Origin: Rikenellaceae bacterium
GTDB taxonomy: Bacteria; Bacteroidota; Bacteroidia; Bacteroidales; Rikenellaceae
Assembly (NCBI GenBank): GCA_017415005.1
Contig: JAFQJK010000086.1
Coordinates: 1 to 45,592, forward strand
Direction: 5' to 3'
Length of the DNA: 45,592 nucleotides
Part shown: positions 1 through 8,940 of the stretch, piece after piece
Position numbering within the stretch: the stretch's first letter is position 1
How the letters are laid out: each line of letters begins with the position of its first letter
The notes under the pieces: model-generated
The model's input: the letters and a program-made list of their open reading frames with translations, nothing else
What the model was told of the DNA's origin: nothing
Databases searched by the model: none
Position numbers and translations under genes: made by a program

Positions 1-2
1 AA

Positions 3-1289
3 AGGACAAGGTTTTCACGAGATCGGAAGATCGTACGGCAGAAAGTACTGGCCGAGGAGGCCGAGGCGCTCTATGCCAAGTTCGGCTTCGACGACAAGAT
101 CGCACTGCTCCGCACGCGGCCGCACCTCTACGTGACGATATACAGCCTGGCCAACCTGGTGGGCCATTTCTACGGAGCGCTGGCCCCCTCGACGAAGTTC
201 ATCCACCTGTTCGACCTCAAGAAATACGGGCAGGGCATCTACATCGCCGTGCCCAAGCGCACCAACCCGCAGGAGCTCGAGAGCATGGTCAAGCAGGAGA
301 AGATGTTCGAGATCTTCCGTGAGTACAAGGACTGGGTCGACATCCTCGGGGTGTCGAACATCGGGTCGCTCAACGCGATGGTCCTCAACGGACAGAGCAG
401 CGAACTGATCAAGATCGCCGAAGCATTCCATGAGAAGAAGCTGGCGAGCATCGCCGACCAGATATCGGAAGCCAACTGCGCGCGGGGCGTGCGGATCGTG
501 CTGATCTCGGGCCCCTCGTCGAGCGGCAAGACGACCTTCGCCAAGCGGCTCGGCATCCAGATGCGCATCCTCGGCCTCAAGCCGGTGCTCATCTCGCTCG
601 ACGACTACTTCGTCGACCGCGAGAAAACACCGAAGGACGAAAAGGGCAACTACGACTACGAAGCGCTCGAGGCGCTCGATATCGAGACGTTCAACAAACA
701 CCTCAGGGCGCTGCTCGACGGCGAGGCGGTCGACGTGCCGCGGTACGATTTCATCACCGGCAAGCGGCAGTCGCGCGATGTGCCGCTGAGCCTCGACGAC
801 CGCTCGGTACTCGTGATCGAGGGCATCCACGGGCTGAACCCAAGGCTCACGCCGCAGATCGACGACAAGTACAAGTTCAAGATATACGTCTCGGCCTTCA
901 CGTCCATCTCGCTCGACGACCTGACGCGTATCCCGACCACCGACAACCGCCTGCTGCGGCGTATCGTGCGCGACTACAACACGCGCGGCAGCAACGCCAC
1001 CGACACGCTTCGTCGCTGGGGCAGCGTACGTCGCGGCGAGGACAAGCACATCTTCCCCTACCAGGAGGAGGCCGACGTGATGTTCAACTCGTCGCTCTTC
1101 TATGAGATCGCGGTGCTGAAGAACGTAGCCGAGCCCATGCTGCACGAGGTACCCGACACGGTGCCCGAGTACGGCGAGGCGCAGCGGTTGCTCAAGTTCT
1201 TCGACTACTTCACGCCGGTCGACCCTGCGGAGATCCCGCCCACGTCGATCCTGCGCGAGTTTATCGGCGGCAGCAGCTTTATTTATTAG
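3..1289 (+). CDS. Nucleoside (uridine) kinase, 5'-truncated by window edge
   Basis: This is the C-terminal part (about 428 codons) of the long Bacteroidetes nucleoside kinase that carries an N-terminal TGS/threonyl-tRNA-synthetase-like region ahead of a uridine kinase/phosphoribulokinase domain. The frame is open from base 3, so the ATG at 132 is internal. The part before the kinase resembles the ThrRS-like segment (YGALAPSTKFIHLFDL). The Walker A loop GPSSSGKTT is encoded at 510-536, followed by SLDDYFVDRE and IEGIHGLNP, both typical of uridine kinases. The family phosphorylates uridine/cytidine, or a related nucleoside, in the cytoplasm; the exact substrate cannot be read from sequence. The ending REFIGGSSF is typical of the family, so the 3' end is intact. 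A strong hairpin terminator follows about 90 bases downstream. Confidence 0.9.
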   Translation, partial: RTRFSRDRKIVRQKVLAEEAEALYAKFGFDDKIALLRTRPHLYVTIYSLANLVGHFYGALAPSTKFIHLFDLKKYGQGIYIAVPKRTNPQELESMVKQEKMFEIFREYKDWVDILGVSNIGSLNAMVLNGQSSELIKIAEAFHEKKLASIADQISEANCARGVRIVLISGPSSSGKTTFAKRLGIQMRILGLKPVLISLDDYFVDREKTPKDEKGNYDYEALEALDIETFNKHLRALLDGEAVDVPRYDFITGKRQSRDVPLSLDDRSVLVIEGIHGLNPRLTPQIDDKYKFKIYVSAFTSISLDDLTRIPTTDNRLLRRIVRDYNTRGSNATDTLRRWGSVRRGEDKHIFPYQEEADVMFNSSLFYEIAVLKNVAEPMLHEVPDTVPEYGEAQRLLKFFDYFTPVDPAEIPPTSILREFIGGSSFIY

Positions 1290-1377
1290 ATGACAAGCGA
1301 TCCGCGCCGCCCCACGAAACGACGACGGTGCCCCAATGAGCGCCCCTTCTACCGGATATCCGGAGTACAATCCAATA

Positions 1378-1412
1378 AAAATCGCGTCGGTCCTTCACAC
1401 CGACGCGATTTT
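1378..1412. terminator. Bidirectional intrinsic terminator
   Basis: A perfect 14-bp stem (1378-1391 with 1399-1412) closes a 7-nt loop, with A-rich sequence before it and T-rich sequence after it. It lies between the plus-strand kinase gene and the converging minus-strand glycosyltransferase gene, so it can serve both. Confidence 0.85.
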
Positions 1413-1544
1413 ATAGATAGCCATGTCCCTTAAGACCGGAGCCTCCGGCACATATAGGTTGCCCTGAGGCACCCCCGAACAATCCGGGCACATAACGAAC
1501 CACCGGCAAACTGCCTCAACCCTGCGCCAGACTTCGCCCGACTG

Positions 1545-2699
1545 CTACGCTTTCGGGGCCACGAGCGCATAGACCTCTTCGAGCCGGTCGGCCATTGCCT
1601 CCCAGCTGAAGCGTTTCTTCTCCTCTTTCATATTTTCGGCCATGCGCACCGCGACCGCCGGATCCGCCCAGAAACGGCCGATAGCGTCCGCCAGGCTTTC
1701 GACCGTCGTATCGGTCACATAGCCCACCACGCCGTCGGGAACGATCTCGGCCAGGCCGCCGACATCGGTCACGATCATCGGCAGCTCGAAATGGTAAGCG
1801 ATCTGAGTCACGCCGCTCTGCGTCGCGCTGCGGTAGGGCTGGATCACCACATCGGCCGCCGAAAAGAAGTACCGCACATCCTCGTCGCGCACGAAGTAGT
1901 CGTGCATCACGATGTCGTCGACCAGACCGAGCTCGTTGATCTGGTCGATATACTTCCCCTTGTTGTAATAAAACTCGCCGGCGATGATCAGCTTGCGGCC
2001 CGCGGTCCTGCCCTCCGCCTTGAGCCGGGCCCAGGCATCGAGCAGCAGGTCGAGCCCCTTGTAGTCGCGCACGATACCGAAAAACAGCGCGTACGACTCC
2101 GCGGGATCGAGGTTGAGCTGCCGGCACGCCTCGGCACGGTCGACCCGCTCGCCGAAGTTGACGAACAACGGGTGCGGCGAGAAGAGCGACGGACGCTTGC
2201 GGTTGAAGCGGTCGAGGTCGTCCTTGACCTGCTGCGACATATGGATAAAGCCGTCGACACTATGGATGAAATAGCGCGTAAAGAGCGTGTCGGTAATATG
2301 GTGCTCATGCGGGATCACATTGTCGAGCTGCACCAGCACGCGCGTGTGCCCGTTACTGCGGGCGATCCGGGCGATCGTCCCGAAACAGGGGCCCATGAAA
2401 GGCGTCCAGTACTTGAGCAGCACCACGTCGGGCCGCTCGCGACGGATGCGCCATCCCACCCTGATCCAGTTCAGCGGATTGACCGTATTGACGCAACGCA
2501 CGATGTCGAGGTCGCGCGGCGGCTTCGAGTCGGAGAACTGGCTCCCGCCCGGGAACAGGAACGAGGGGTACTGCAGCGTGAACGTCTTGATGTCCACCTC
2601 GCTGCCACGCCTCTTAAAAGTCCGCGCCAGGATCTCCATGATCGACGCCAGGCCGCCCCGGTAGGGATATGCGGGCCCCACAATCGTTATTTTCTTCAT
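1545..2699 (-). CDS. GT4-family glycosyltransferase
   Basis: A 384-residue GT-B fold glycosyltransferase of family 4. It probably moves a sugar from a nucleotide-sugar to a surface glycan or lipid-linked acceptor in the cytoplasm; donor and acceptor are unknown. The start chosen is the ATG at 2699 (MKKITIVGPAYPYRGG), because the glycine-rich loop typical of GT4 N-domains begins there and the longer open frame up to 2867 adds only non-homologous residues overlapping the dsbD end. The C-domain has FFGIVRDYKGLDLLL, LIIAGEFY and PMIVTDVGGLAEIV. The first Glu of the usual EX7E motif is not evident: that position lies in a TQSGVTQIAYHFE stretch, as in some GT4 subgroups. No other polysaccharide genes adjoin it. 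It converges on the kinase gene and follows dsbD after a terminator. Confidence 0.85.
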   Translation of the reverse strand: MKKITIVGPAYPYRGGLASIMEILARTFKRRGSEVDIKTFTLQYPSFLFPGGSQFSDSKPPRDLDIVRCVNTVNPLNWIRVGWRIRRERPDVVLLKYWTPFMGPCFGTIARIARSNGHTRVLVQLDNVIPHEHHITDTLFTRYFIHSVDGFIHMSQQVKDDLDRFNRKRPSLFSPHPLFVNFGERVDRAEACRQLNLDPAESYALFFGIVRDYKGLDLLLDAWARLKAEGRTAGRKLIIAGEFYYNKGKYIDQINELGLVDDIVMHDYFVRDEDVRYFFSAADVVIQPYRSATQSGVTQIAYHFELPMIVTDVGGLAEIVPDGVVGYVTDTTVESLADAIGRFWADPAVAVRMAENMKEEKKRFSWEAMADRLEEVYALVAPKA

Positions 2700-2782
2700 C
2701 CTTCCGATATTGGTTCGCAGGCTGATCGCGCCCGATCCGCCATGCCCGGACATAAAGCCCCCGGCCTGCGGTCGCACAAAAA

Positions 2783-2812
2783 TAAAAAAAGTGTGCCGAT
2801 TAAACACACTTT
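2783..2812 (-). terminator. Intrinsic terminator after dsbD
   Basis: An 8-bp stem (2788-2795 with 2805-2812) read on the minus strand ends in a run of seven T followed by ATTTTTG. It lies just downstream of the dsbD stop and upstream of the glycosyltransferase start, so it separates the two transcripts. Confidence 0.75.
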
Positions 2813-2863
2813 CGTCCGGATAACCGGCACGCCGGGCCCGTTTTTTCCGGCCCGGCCCCCGAA

Positions 2864-5098
2864 TCACTCCCCCGCAGCCCGGGCCGCACGGTAATTGGCA
2901 AGCCCCGTTTCGAGGAAATGCACGAACGCATCCGCGTCGAGGTCGTAGCCCCGTCCCGGCACCAGCTGCTGCCCCTCATCGCCAAGGATTGCATAGTAGG
3001 GCTGGGCGCTCACACCGAACCGCTCGCGGGCAATGTACGAGTTGATCTTGCCCAGACCCTTGAGCGTCTTACCCGACGGGGTCACCACCCAGTCGGACTC
3101 GGGCAGCGCCTTCTTGTCGTCCGAGTAGAGGGCCACAACGACGAAATCGTCGCGCAACAGCCCGAGCACCCGCGGGTCGGACCAGACGCGCTGCTCCATC
3201 TCGCGGCAATTGACACAGCCGTGCCCCGTGAAATCCACGAAAACAGGCTTACCTACCTTACGGGCATAGGCCTCGGCTTCGGACAGGTCGAAAAAGCCTT
3301 TCAGCCCGAGCGGCAGCTTGAGGAAGTCGCTGTACCTGGGACGCCCGATATCCGCGCCGGCAGAGGCCGGTGCAGCCACGCCCGGAGCGGCCGGCACAAA
3401 ATCCTGCGTGCTGTACGGCGGCAGATAACCCGAGATCCCCTTGAGCGGCGCCCCCCACATGCCCGGCACCAGATAGACAACGAACGAGAACACGACGATC
3501 GACAGGAACAGCCGCCCCACCGTGAGGTGCTTCACCTCGCTGTCATGCCTGAAACGCAGCTTACCGAGCAGGTAGAGCCCCAGCAGCGAAAAGATCACGA
3601 TCCACAATGCCAGATAGACCTCGCGGTCGAGGATCCCCCAATGGTAGGTTTGGTCGGCCACGCTGAGGAACTTGAGCCCGAGCGCCAACTCGACGAACCC
3701 GAGCACCACCTTGACCGAATTGAGCCATCCGCCGCTCTTCGGAAGGCTCGTCATCAGCGACGGGAAGAGCGCGAAAAGCGTGAAAGGCAGCGCAAAGGCC
3801 ACCGAGAAGGCGAGCATCGTCAGCACCGGCTCCCACACTTCGCCTGCGGTCGATTTGATCAACACAGACCCTACGATCGGGCCGGTACACGAGAACGACA
3901 CGAGCACGAGCGTCACGGCCATGAAAAAAACAGCCCCGAGGCCCTTACCATCGGCCTTTTTATCGCTGCGGTTCACGAGCCAGCCGGGCATCGTGATCTC
4001 GAACGCCCCGAAGAACGAGGCGGCGAATACCATAAAAACGAGGAAGAAGATCACGTTCGGGATCCAGTGCGTGGCCAGCCAGTTGAAGATATCGGCGGTC
4101 ACCGCATCGCCCCCGATCCAGCGCGTCACAGCAATGATCACCGCGATCGGCACCGTGTAAAGGGCCACGATCGAAAGCCCGTACATCATCGCGCGGAAAC
4201 GCCCGCGCGCCTTGTTCTCGCTCCCCTTGAGGAAGAACGACACGGTCATCGGCACCATCGGGAAGACGCACGGGGTGAGCAGCGCCGCGAAGCCCCACAG
4301 GATCGCCTCGGCGATCACGCCCCAGATCGAGCGTCCGCCGCCGGCTTTGCCGGTATCGGCCGAGACATTGTCTTCGGACGATTCAGCCGGTTTGCGATCA
4401 GCCCCCTCCGTCTTTCCGGCAAGGATAACTCCGGCGCTATCAGACCCGACAGGCTCAACCAGCCTTGCCCCGTCTGCTACACGCTCAGTCTCCTTTGGAC
4501 CAGCAATTTCGACAGCGGTTTCAGGACCGGAAGCCACCGACACGGCCCCCGATGTCCCGGTTCGGCCGCTCTCCCCCTGCCGGGAGGAGCGCTCTCCTGC
4601 CGCCGCCACGACCGAGCCGGTCAGCGTAACCGCAAGCTCTGTCTCCTCGGGCGGCAGGCAGCTCTGGTCGTTGCAGGCCATCCACTCGACCGTGGCCCGG
4701 AGCGCCGCCCCATCCTCCTTCAACCGCACCCGCTGCACGAAGCGGACCCGCCCCGCATAGTAGCCCAGCTCGCCCATGAACGGATCATCGACCCGCGTAG
4801 GCTTCTCCTGCGGCTCGACCCCACCGACGAGCTCGAACTCCGCGGACGGCTCAAAGGCAAACGCCGTGGCATTGGGACCGCCCAGCTCATAAGGCCCCAT
4901 GTCATAGATATGCCACGGTGCCGTGATCCGGGCCGTGAAGGTCACCTCATGCAGGCCGCCCCCCAGGTCGCGCGAAGCCGCGCTCCATGCCACGGGGTTC
5001 TCGCCGCGTCCGTGCAACGGCAGGGCAAGCAGCAGCATAACGATCCCAAAATAACTCCAGAGCAGCCTGTATTTCGATCCTATCGCAAGTCCGGGCAT
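2864..5098 (-). CDS. dsbD: Thiol:disulfide interchange protein DsbD
   Basis: A 744-residue DsbD-like inner-membrane reductant conduit. It passes electrons from cytoplasmic thioredoxin across the membrane to periplasmic thiol proteins. The order is: N-terminal membrane/signal segment (about 14-30); alpha-domain with the Cys pair C142/C147 in WMACNDQSCLPP; an unusually long Gly/Ser/Glu/Lys-rich linker (about 163-256); a central multi-pass domain with the redox cysteines C277 (LTPCVFPMVP) and C404 (FSCTGPIVG); and a C-terminal thioredoxin-like domain with C628-V-N-C631. All three cysteine pairs are present, so it should be functional. Length is above the ~570 residues of E. coli DsbD because of the linker and some extra helices. 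It appears to be monocistronic. Candidate partners are periplasmic thioredoxin-fold lipoproteins, none of which lie here. Confidence 0.93.
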   Translation of the reverse strand: MPGLAIGSKYRLLWSYFGIVMLLLALPLHGRGENPVAWSAASRDLGGGLHEVTFTARITAPWHIYDMGPYELGGPNATAFAFEPSAEFELVGGVEPQEKPTRVDDPFMGELGYYAGRVRFVQRVRLKEDGAALRATVEWMACNDQSCLPPEETELAVTLTGSVVAAAGERSSRQGESGRTGTSGAVSVASGPETAVEIAGPKETERVADGARLVEPVGSDSAGVILAGKTEGADRKPAESSEDNVSADTGKAGGGRSIWGVIAEAILWGFAALLTPCVFPMVPMTVSFFLKGSENKARGRFRAMMYGLSIVALYTVPIAVIIAVTRWIGGDAVTADIFNWLATHWIPNVIFFLVFMVFAASFFGAFEITMPGWLVNRSDKKADGKGLGAVFFMAVTLVLVSFSCTGPIVGSVLIKSTAGEVWEPVLTMLAFSVAFALPFTLFALFPSLMTSLPKSGGWLNSVKVVLGFVELALGLKFLSVADQTYHWGILDREVYLALWIVIFSLLGLYLLGKLRFRHDSEVKHLTVGRLFLSIVVFSFVVYLVPGMWGAPLKGISGYLPPYSTQDFVPAAPGVAAPASAGADIGRPRYSDFLKLPLGLKGFFDLSEAEAYARKVGKPVFVDFTGHGCVNCREMEQRVWSDPRVLGLLRDDFVVVALYSDDKKALPESDWVVTPSGKTLKGLGKINSYIARERFGVSAQPYYAILGDEGQQLVPGRGYDLDADAFVHFLETGLANYRAARAAGE

Positions 5099-5360
5099 AA
5101 TATTTCAGTAATATAAGTTACAAAACAAACAGAGATATCAACATCCCCTGTCCTCATAAACGTTGCTAAAATAATACAATTATCCGGAACCTGAAATTTT
5201 TGCGGCGTATCCTCCTCCTCCGCCCCCGCAAGCCGGCCGGCAGGAACGCAAACGGAGACCGGACGAGAGAGCCTGCCCGGAAAGGGGAAGCAGACCGGCA
5301 GCCGCCGCGGGGTGGCAAGCGGGCACAGGGCGCGCGCGGACACCCCGGACCCGGATACGG

Positions 5361-5380
5361 AAAAGAGCGCGGCGCCGCTC
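5361..5380 (-). terminator. Possible terminator after bfr
   Basis: On the minus strand a short GC-rich hairpin (5365-5369 with 5376-5380) is followed by TTTT. It lies about 65 bases after the bacterioferritin stop. The stem is short, so support is modest. The rest of the 347-base gap 5099-5445 is GC-rich with no recognisable gene; its left part (5099-5200) is AT-rich and probably holds the dsbD promoter, but no clear TAnnTTTG box was found. Confidence 0.4.
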
Positions 5381-5445
5381 CCCGAAGGGATAACGGGCCG
5401 CGCCCTTCCATCGCTCCGCCACGTCAGGCGAGCAGCGCCCCGCGG

Positions 5446-5961
5446 TTACTCATCGTCGTCATCCTCGGGCTTCTGCGCGGCCAGGTCCTTGATGTGGCCG
5501 ATCGCCTGCAACGCCATATAGTGCTTATCGTAGGTCTTGACATTGTCGAGCTCGGTGCGGAAATCGTCCTCATGGTCTTCCTCGCGTTTGACAAGGTCTT
5601 CGAACAAGCGGTGCGACACGGCGTCGGCATTGGCCCCGCACTCCTTGGCCCAGGCATTGTAGTCGTCGATGGTCGTCGCCTCAAGCTGCTGCGAGAGCCT
5701 CAGCATCTCGGGAACGTCGTGGATCTGCTTGACGGCAAACGCAGGCGTCATGTCGATGTCGCCCTCGAGGAAAAGAATGCGTTCCGACAGCTTGTCGATA
5801 TGCTGCATCTCCTGGATGGCCGTGTTGCGGAAGAATTTGGCCAGCAGCTCGTAGCCGCGGTCCTGGCAGCGCTCGAAAAAATAGATGTACTGTAACACGG
5901 TCGAAATCTCCATGCCGACCGCCTTGTTGAGCAATTCGATGCTCCTCGCGTACTTGTTCAT
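5446..5961 (-). CDS. bfr: Bacterioferritin (haem-type ferritin)
   Basis: A 171-residue four-helix ferritin that stores iron in the cytoplasm and limits Fenton chemistry. The start is the ATG at 5961 (MNKYARSIELLNKAVG), which puts E18, E51, M52 and H54 in register with E. coli Bfr. M52, in QEMQHIDK, is the axial haem ligand of bacterioferritins. The remaining di-iron ligands are in QQLEATTIDD (helix C Glu) and REEDHEDDF (Glu and His of helix D). The set of ferroxidase ligands is therefore complete. The tail ends in an acidic run (KPEDDDDE). No bacterioferritin-associated ferredoxin gene adjoins it. The gene stands alone between dsbD and the divergent VOC gene. Confidence 0.93.
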   Translation of the reverse strand: MNKYARSIELLNKAVGMEISTVLQYIYFFERCQDRGYELLAKFFRNTAIQEMQHIDKLSERILFLEGDIDMTPAFAVKQIHDVPEMLRLSQQLEATTIDDYNAWAKECGANADAVSHRLFEDLVKREEDHEDDFRTELDNVKTYDKHYMALQAIGHIKDLAAQKPEDDDDE

Positions 5962-6118
5962 GATATCTGGGATTGATTGGTTGATCTGTAGCCCTCCACC
6001 CAGCAAGTTTCATTCCCAAACCCTTCATCCCGCGACAAATATTGCGAAAATGTCGTAAACGCCGCGCCCGCCCGCAAGGGCCGGCCTACCGCCGGACATA
6101 TCGTGCGGCGCACTTTTA

Positions 6119-6151
6119 TTTGGCTTTTTCCGCAGGAATGCGTTAAATTTG
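6119..6151 (+). promoter_or_regulatory. Bacteroidetes-type promoter for the VOC gene
   Basis: TTTG at 6119-6122 (-33 element), a 21-base spacer, then TAAATTTG at 6144-6151, an exact match to TAnnTTTG (-7 element). Transcription would begin near 6158, about 50 bases before the start codon at 6207. Confidence 0.75.
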
Positions 6152-6206
6152 TAGAACGGCCCGCATGCGAACGCAACGGCCCTAACCCTTAACCAGACAA
6201 ACCGCC

Positions 6207-6524
6207 ATGAGAACCTTCGACCACATCGGCATCCCGACCGCCGAGCCGCAACCCAAAGAGGAGTACATCGACCAGTTCAAGCTTCACCTGACCGACTTCC
6301 GCGACAGCGTCAACAAGATCGAGTACCTGCGCTTCGACGAGGGATCGTGCATGCCCGAGCTGGTACGCACCAAGATCCATATCGCCTACTACGTGCCCGA
6401 CATGAAAGCCGCCCTCGAGGGCAAGAAGATCGTGCTCGCCCCGTTCCCGAGCGGCGACAACATCTGCGCCTTCATCGAGGAGGACGGCATTGCCGTCGAG
6501 CTGATGGAACGCCGGAAGAACTAA
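6207..6524 (+). CDS. VOC (glyoxalase-like) superfamily protein
   Basis: A 105-residue protein that opens with FDHIGIPT, the usual first strand of vicinal-oxygen-chelate folds (methylmalonyl-CoA epimerase and glyoxalase types), and later has HIAYYVPDMKAAL and a final AVELMERRK, the second metal-binding strand pattern. One module is shorter than the usual ~130 residues, so it probably works as a dimer. Metal-ligand candidates are the His near residue 6, the His in KIHIAYYV and the Glu in VELM. The substrate is unknown; no propionate-pathway genes adjoin it. It is monocistronic, with its own promoter at 6119-6151 and a strong terminator at 6643-6673. Confidence 0.75.
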   Translation: MRTFDHIGIPTAEPQPKEEYIDQFKLHLTDFRDSVNKIEYLRFDEGSCMPELVRTKIHIAYYVPDMKAALEGKKIVLAPFPSGDNICAFIEEDGIAVELMERRKN

Positions 6525-6642
6525 GCCCTGCGTCCGGGAATGAACGATCGCGGGCTGTACGCAGCACGACCTGCATGAACGGACGGGCACGACGCGGGAA
6601 CAGGCCCAGCGAGCATGCCTCCCGCCGGTCGCAAAGCAGAGG

Positions 6643-6673
6643 GTCCGCCTTCCCGGATGGGAGGCGGACTTTT
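6643..6673 (+). terminator. Intrinsic terminator after the VOC gene
   Basis: GTCCGCCT (6643-6650) pairs with AGGCGGAC (6662-6669) over a short inner stem-loop, followed by TTTT. It lies about 120 bases after the stop codon. Confidence 0.8.
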
Positions 6674-7092
6674 GCATCCGGCGAACCGTGAAACCGGGAC
6701 AGGGCCGGCAAATCACAGGGACATCCTGCCGCGCAACGCACATACAAGACCGGGGCGGCCGGTCGCGAGCCGGGCACTCCGGCCTGCAGGCCCCGCCGGA
6801 GCGCACCGGACGGCGTATCCCGGCAGCACACCCCGGCAACGATCACGGGGTACGAACAGTACGCCCCTCCGGTTGCGAATATGTGGATACGCGCAGCCTA
6901 TACAACAGGGAGCATCGCCGAGCCGACGCCGGACAGGTACCCCACCGTAGCGACCCGTGGGACCCGAAACAAATGCGGCTCCTCCCGGGATCGAACCACC
7001 GGGCACGAATACAGCACCGGCCACAAGGCGCCCGCCGACCGTATCGCATGCGGGGACGGTCACCCGGCAGCGACAGGCCCCGGACCAACGAT
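6674..7092. other. Gene-free GC-rich stretch
   Basis: About 420 bases between the VOC terminator and the sensor-kinase promoter. Open frames exist on both strands but their translations are Arg/Pro/Gly-rich and resemble no family. A T-arm-like piece (GGTTCGATCC on the minus strand near 6985-7000) has no matching acceptor, D or anticodon arms, so no tRNA is called. Confidence 0.6.
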
Positions 7093-7093
7093 C

Positions 7094-7123
7094 TTGATTT
7101 CCCGAGGAAAAGCCCTATATTTG
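7094..7123 (+). promoter_or_regulatory. Promoter of the sensor kinase gene
   Basis: TTG at 7094-7096, a 19-base spacer, then TATATTTG at 7116-7123, an exact TAnnTTTG -7 element. Transcription would start near 7130, giving a leader of only about 25 bases before the ATG at 7155. Confidence 0.7.
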
Positions 7124-7154
7124 ATCGCCGCACCACCTGGTCGCGGCCACTGCC

Positions 7155-8720
7155 ATGACACCGAGAACCAAACGCATATTCGGACCCGAAGGCAGCCGGC
7201 TGGTCATCGCCGGACTGCTGCTGATGCTCATCGTCGGCACGGTGATCGTTATCGTGGCGCGCCGGGCCGACCGCGTGGCCCGCGACATGAACATCTCGTA
7301 CGTGCGCGAGTCGAGCCGCGACTACTACGGCACGACACGGTCTGAGTTCAGCCGTACCGAGCGCTCGGGCCGCGCCGTCGCCCGCTTCATCGCCTCGGAC
7401 ACGCTCCCCGCCGAGAGACAGGTCACCCTGTTCATGCAGACCCTCCGCCAGTTCGACCCCAAGATCAGCAGCATCTGGGTGCTCCCCGCCGGGGACGACC
7501 TCCGCATATACGGCGACGGAGCGGACCGCATAGCCGCCGACTCCATCCGGGACATCCTGCTCGGCGTGCCGACCGCCCCCGGCGACACGACGCCCATCGT
7601 CAGGCTTGTCAGGACCGGCGGCACCACCTACCTATCGACGATCCAGCAGGTCGAGCGGCCGGACGGCGCCGTCCGGTTCAGCCTCAACATCTCGCTCGAC
7701 GGACTGCACACCTACTTCTCGGAGCTGCTCAGGATCGTCAAAGGCTACATCACGCTGACCGACAGCGCCGGCCACGTCCTGATCCATCCCGACACGGCCC
7801 GTCTCGGAGGGCTGTCACCCTTTGCCGCCGAGGTCCGAAGCCTCGGCACCCTCAACGAATACGGCAAACTGCTCCCTCAGGGCACCCACTCTGCATACCT
7901 CGGGCTCCCGATCGAGCAGGTCTATTACGGACTGCCCTTCTGCGGCGGGCAGATGGTCTTCTCGGTCAGCTTCCCGCGACTGGTGATCCAGGAGCAGATG
8001 CATGCCTTCCACCGCTACACGCTCATCCTGGCCGGACTGGTCGTTCTGCTGTTCGGCGGCCTGCTCATACTGGCCCAGCTGCGCTGGCGGCGTGAGTACA
8101 ACCTGCGCCAGAAGGCCGAGCGGGACTCGGCACGCATGCACCTCCAACGCGTGATCAACCAGATCAACCCCCATTTCCTGTTCAACTCGCTCAACTCGCT
8201 CTACGCGCTGATCGACACCGACCGTGGCCTGGCCCGCGAGTTTGTCCTCAAGCTGTCAAAGGTTTACCGCTACGTGCTCGAGGCCAGCGACCGGACCCTG
8301 GCCACGGTAAGCGACGAAATCGATTTCACGCGCAAATACTATTTCCTTCAAAAAATCCGTTTTGCTGATCAGATCGAGCTCAGTATCGAGATCGGGACGG
8401 AAACCGATGAACGGAGAATCCCGGCTATGAGCATCCAGACCCTGGTCGAGAACGCGATCAAGCACAACCGCGCGACCGCCGAAACGCCGCTCCGCATCCG
8501 CATCTACACCGACGGCGACCGGATCGTGATCGAGAACACGTTCCAGCCCCGGAAAGACACCGACGGCACGTCGCTCGGCATCGGCCTGTCGAGGCTTCGC
8601 ACGATCTACCGGCTCTACACGGACAGAAAGGTCAGCGCCGAACAGGCTGGCAGCGTTTTCCGGTGCATATTGCCCCTGCTCGACAAACCGGGACGTCCCG
8701 GCCCGCGCAAGCGGTCCTGA
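7155..8720 (+). CDS. LytS-type membrane sensor histidine kinase
   Basis: A 521-residue inner-membrane sensor kinase of the His_kinase (PF06580) type. One membrane span lies at about 16-35 and a second at about 288-308. The ~250 residues between them form a periplasmic sensor that looks like a Cache/PAS-type fold (inference from size and ending). The kinase part has the phospho-acceptor H340 in QINPHFLFNSLNSL and the ATP-binding N-box VENAIKHN at about 431-438, then GIGLSRLRTIY. No adjoining regulator gene follows. The only LytTR regulator in the window lies 7.8 kb away at 16505, beyond a protease and a SusCD pair on the same strand. The likely ligand is periplasmic, perhaps a product of the neighbouring protease/importer. 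A Bacteroidetes promoter stands just upstream. Confidence 0.88.
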   Translation: MTPRTKRIFGPEGSRLVIAGLLLMLIVGTVIVIVARRADRVARDMNISYVRESSRDYYGTTRSEFSRTERSGRAVARFIASDTLPAERQVTLFMQTLRQFDPKISSIWVLPAGDDLRIYGDGADRIAADSIRDILLGVPTAPGDTTPIVRLVRTGGTTYLSTIQQVERPDGAVRFSLNISLDGLHTYFSELLRIVKGYITLTDSAGHVLIHPDTARLGGLSPFAAEVRSLGTLNEYGKLLPQGTHSAYLGLPIEQVYYGLPFCGGQMVFSVSFPRLVIQEQMHAFHRYTLILAGLVVLLFGGLLILAQLRWRREYNLRQKAERDSARMHLQRVINQINPHFLFNSLNSLYALIDTDRGLAREFVLKLSKVYRYVLEASDRTLATVSDEIDFTRKYYFLQKIRFADQIELSIEIGTETDERRIPAMSIQTLVENAIKHNRATAETPLRIRIYTDGDRIVIENTFQPRKDTDGTSLGIGLSRLRTIYRLYTDRKVSAEQAGSVFRCILPLLDKPGRPGPRKRS

Positions 8721-8858
8721 CCCGCGCCAACGCCTGATAACGGCGTTCACAGCCGTCCGGCATCCGGAGTTCTGAACAGATTTTCAGGCATTTCGACCAC
8801 CTCCACCCGACCCATTCACACGATTCACTCCCCAAAAGAGGGCATTCACTCCATTTTA

Positions 8859-8890
8859 TTTGAGTCCGAGTACGTAAAAAATTATCATTG
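8859..8890 (+). promoter_or_regulatory. Probable promoter of the metalloprotease gene
   Basis: TTTG at 8859-8862, a 20-base spacer, then TATCATTG at 8883-8890, one mismatch from TAnnTTTG. Transcription would begin near 8897, about 45 bases before the ATG at 8941. Upstream, 8729-8747 holds only a weak 6-bp hairpin without a T-run after the kinase gene. Confidence 0.6.
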
Positions 8891-8940
8891 CGCACAGGCA
8901 TGACATGTGCCATCCCGATCTGAACGAGCAAATTAGCGAT

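Noticed and set aside
20-30. Eleven-base string AGATCGGAAGA identical to the start of a common sequencing adapter
   Set aside because: The next base differs from the adapter, and the reading frame continues through it into sequence that fits the kinase family. A chance match is more likely, though the first few codons are of slightly doubtful origin.
2864-2867. Overlap of the long glycosyltransferase frame with the dsbD end
   Set aside because: The true start is the ATG at 2699; the residues before it are not family-like and cross the dsbD terminator.
6975-7010. Minus-strand GGTTCGATCC, resembling a tRNA T-arm
   Set aside because: The stem around the loop does not pair well, and there is no acceptor stem, D-arm or anticodon arm within 90 bases.
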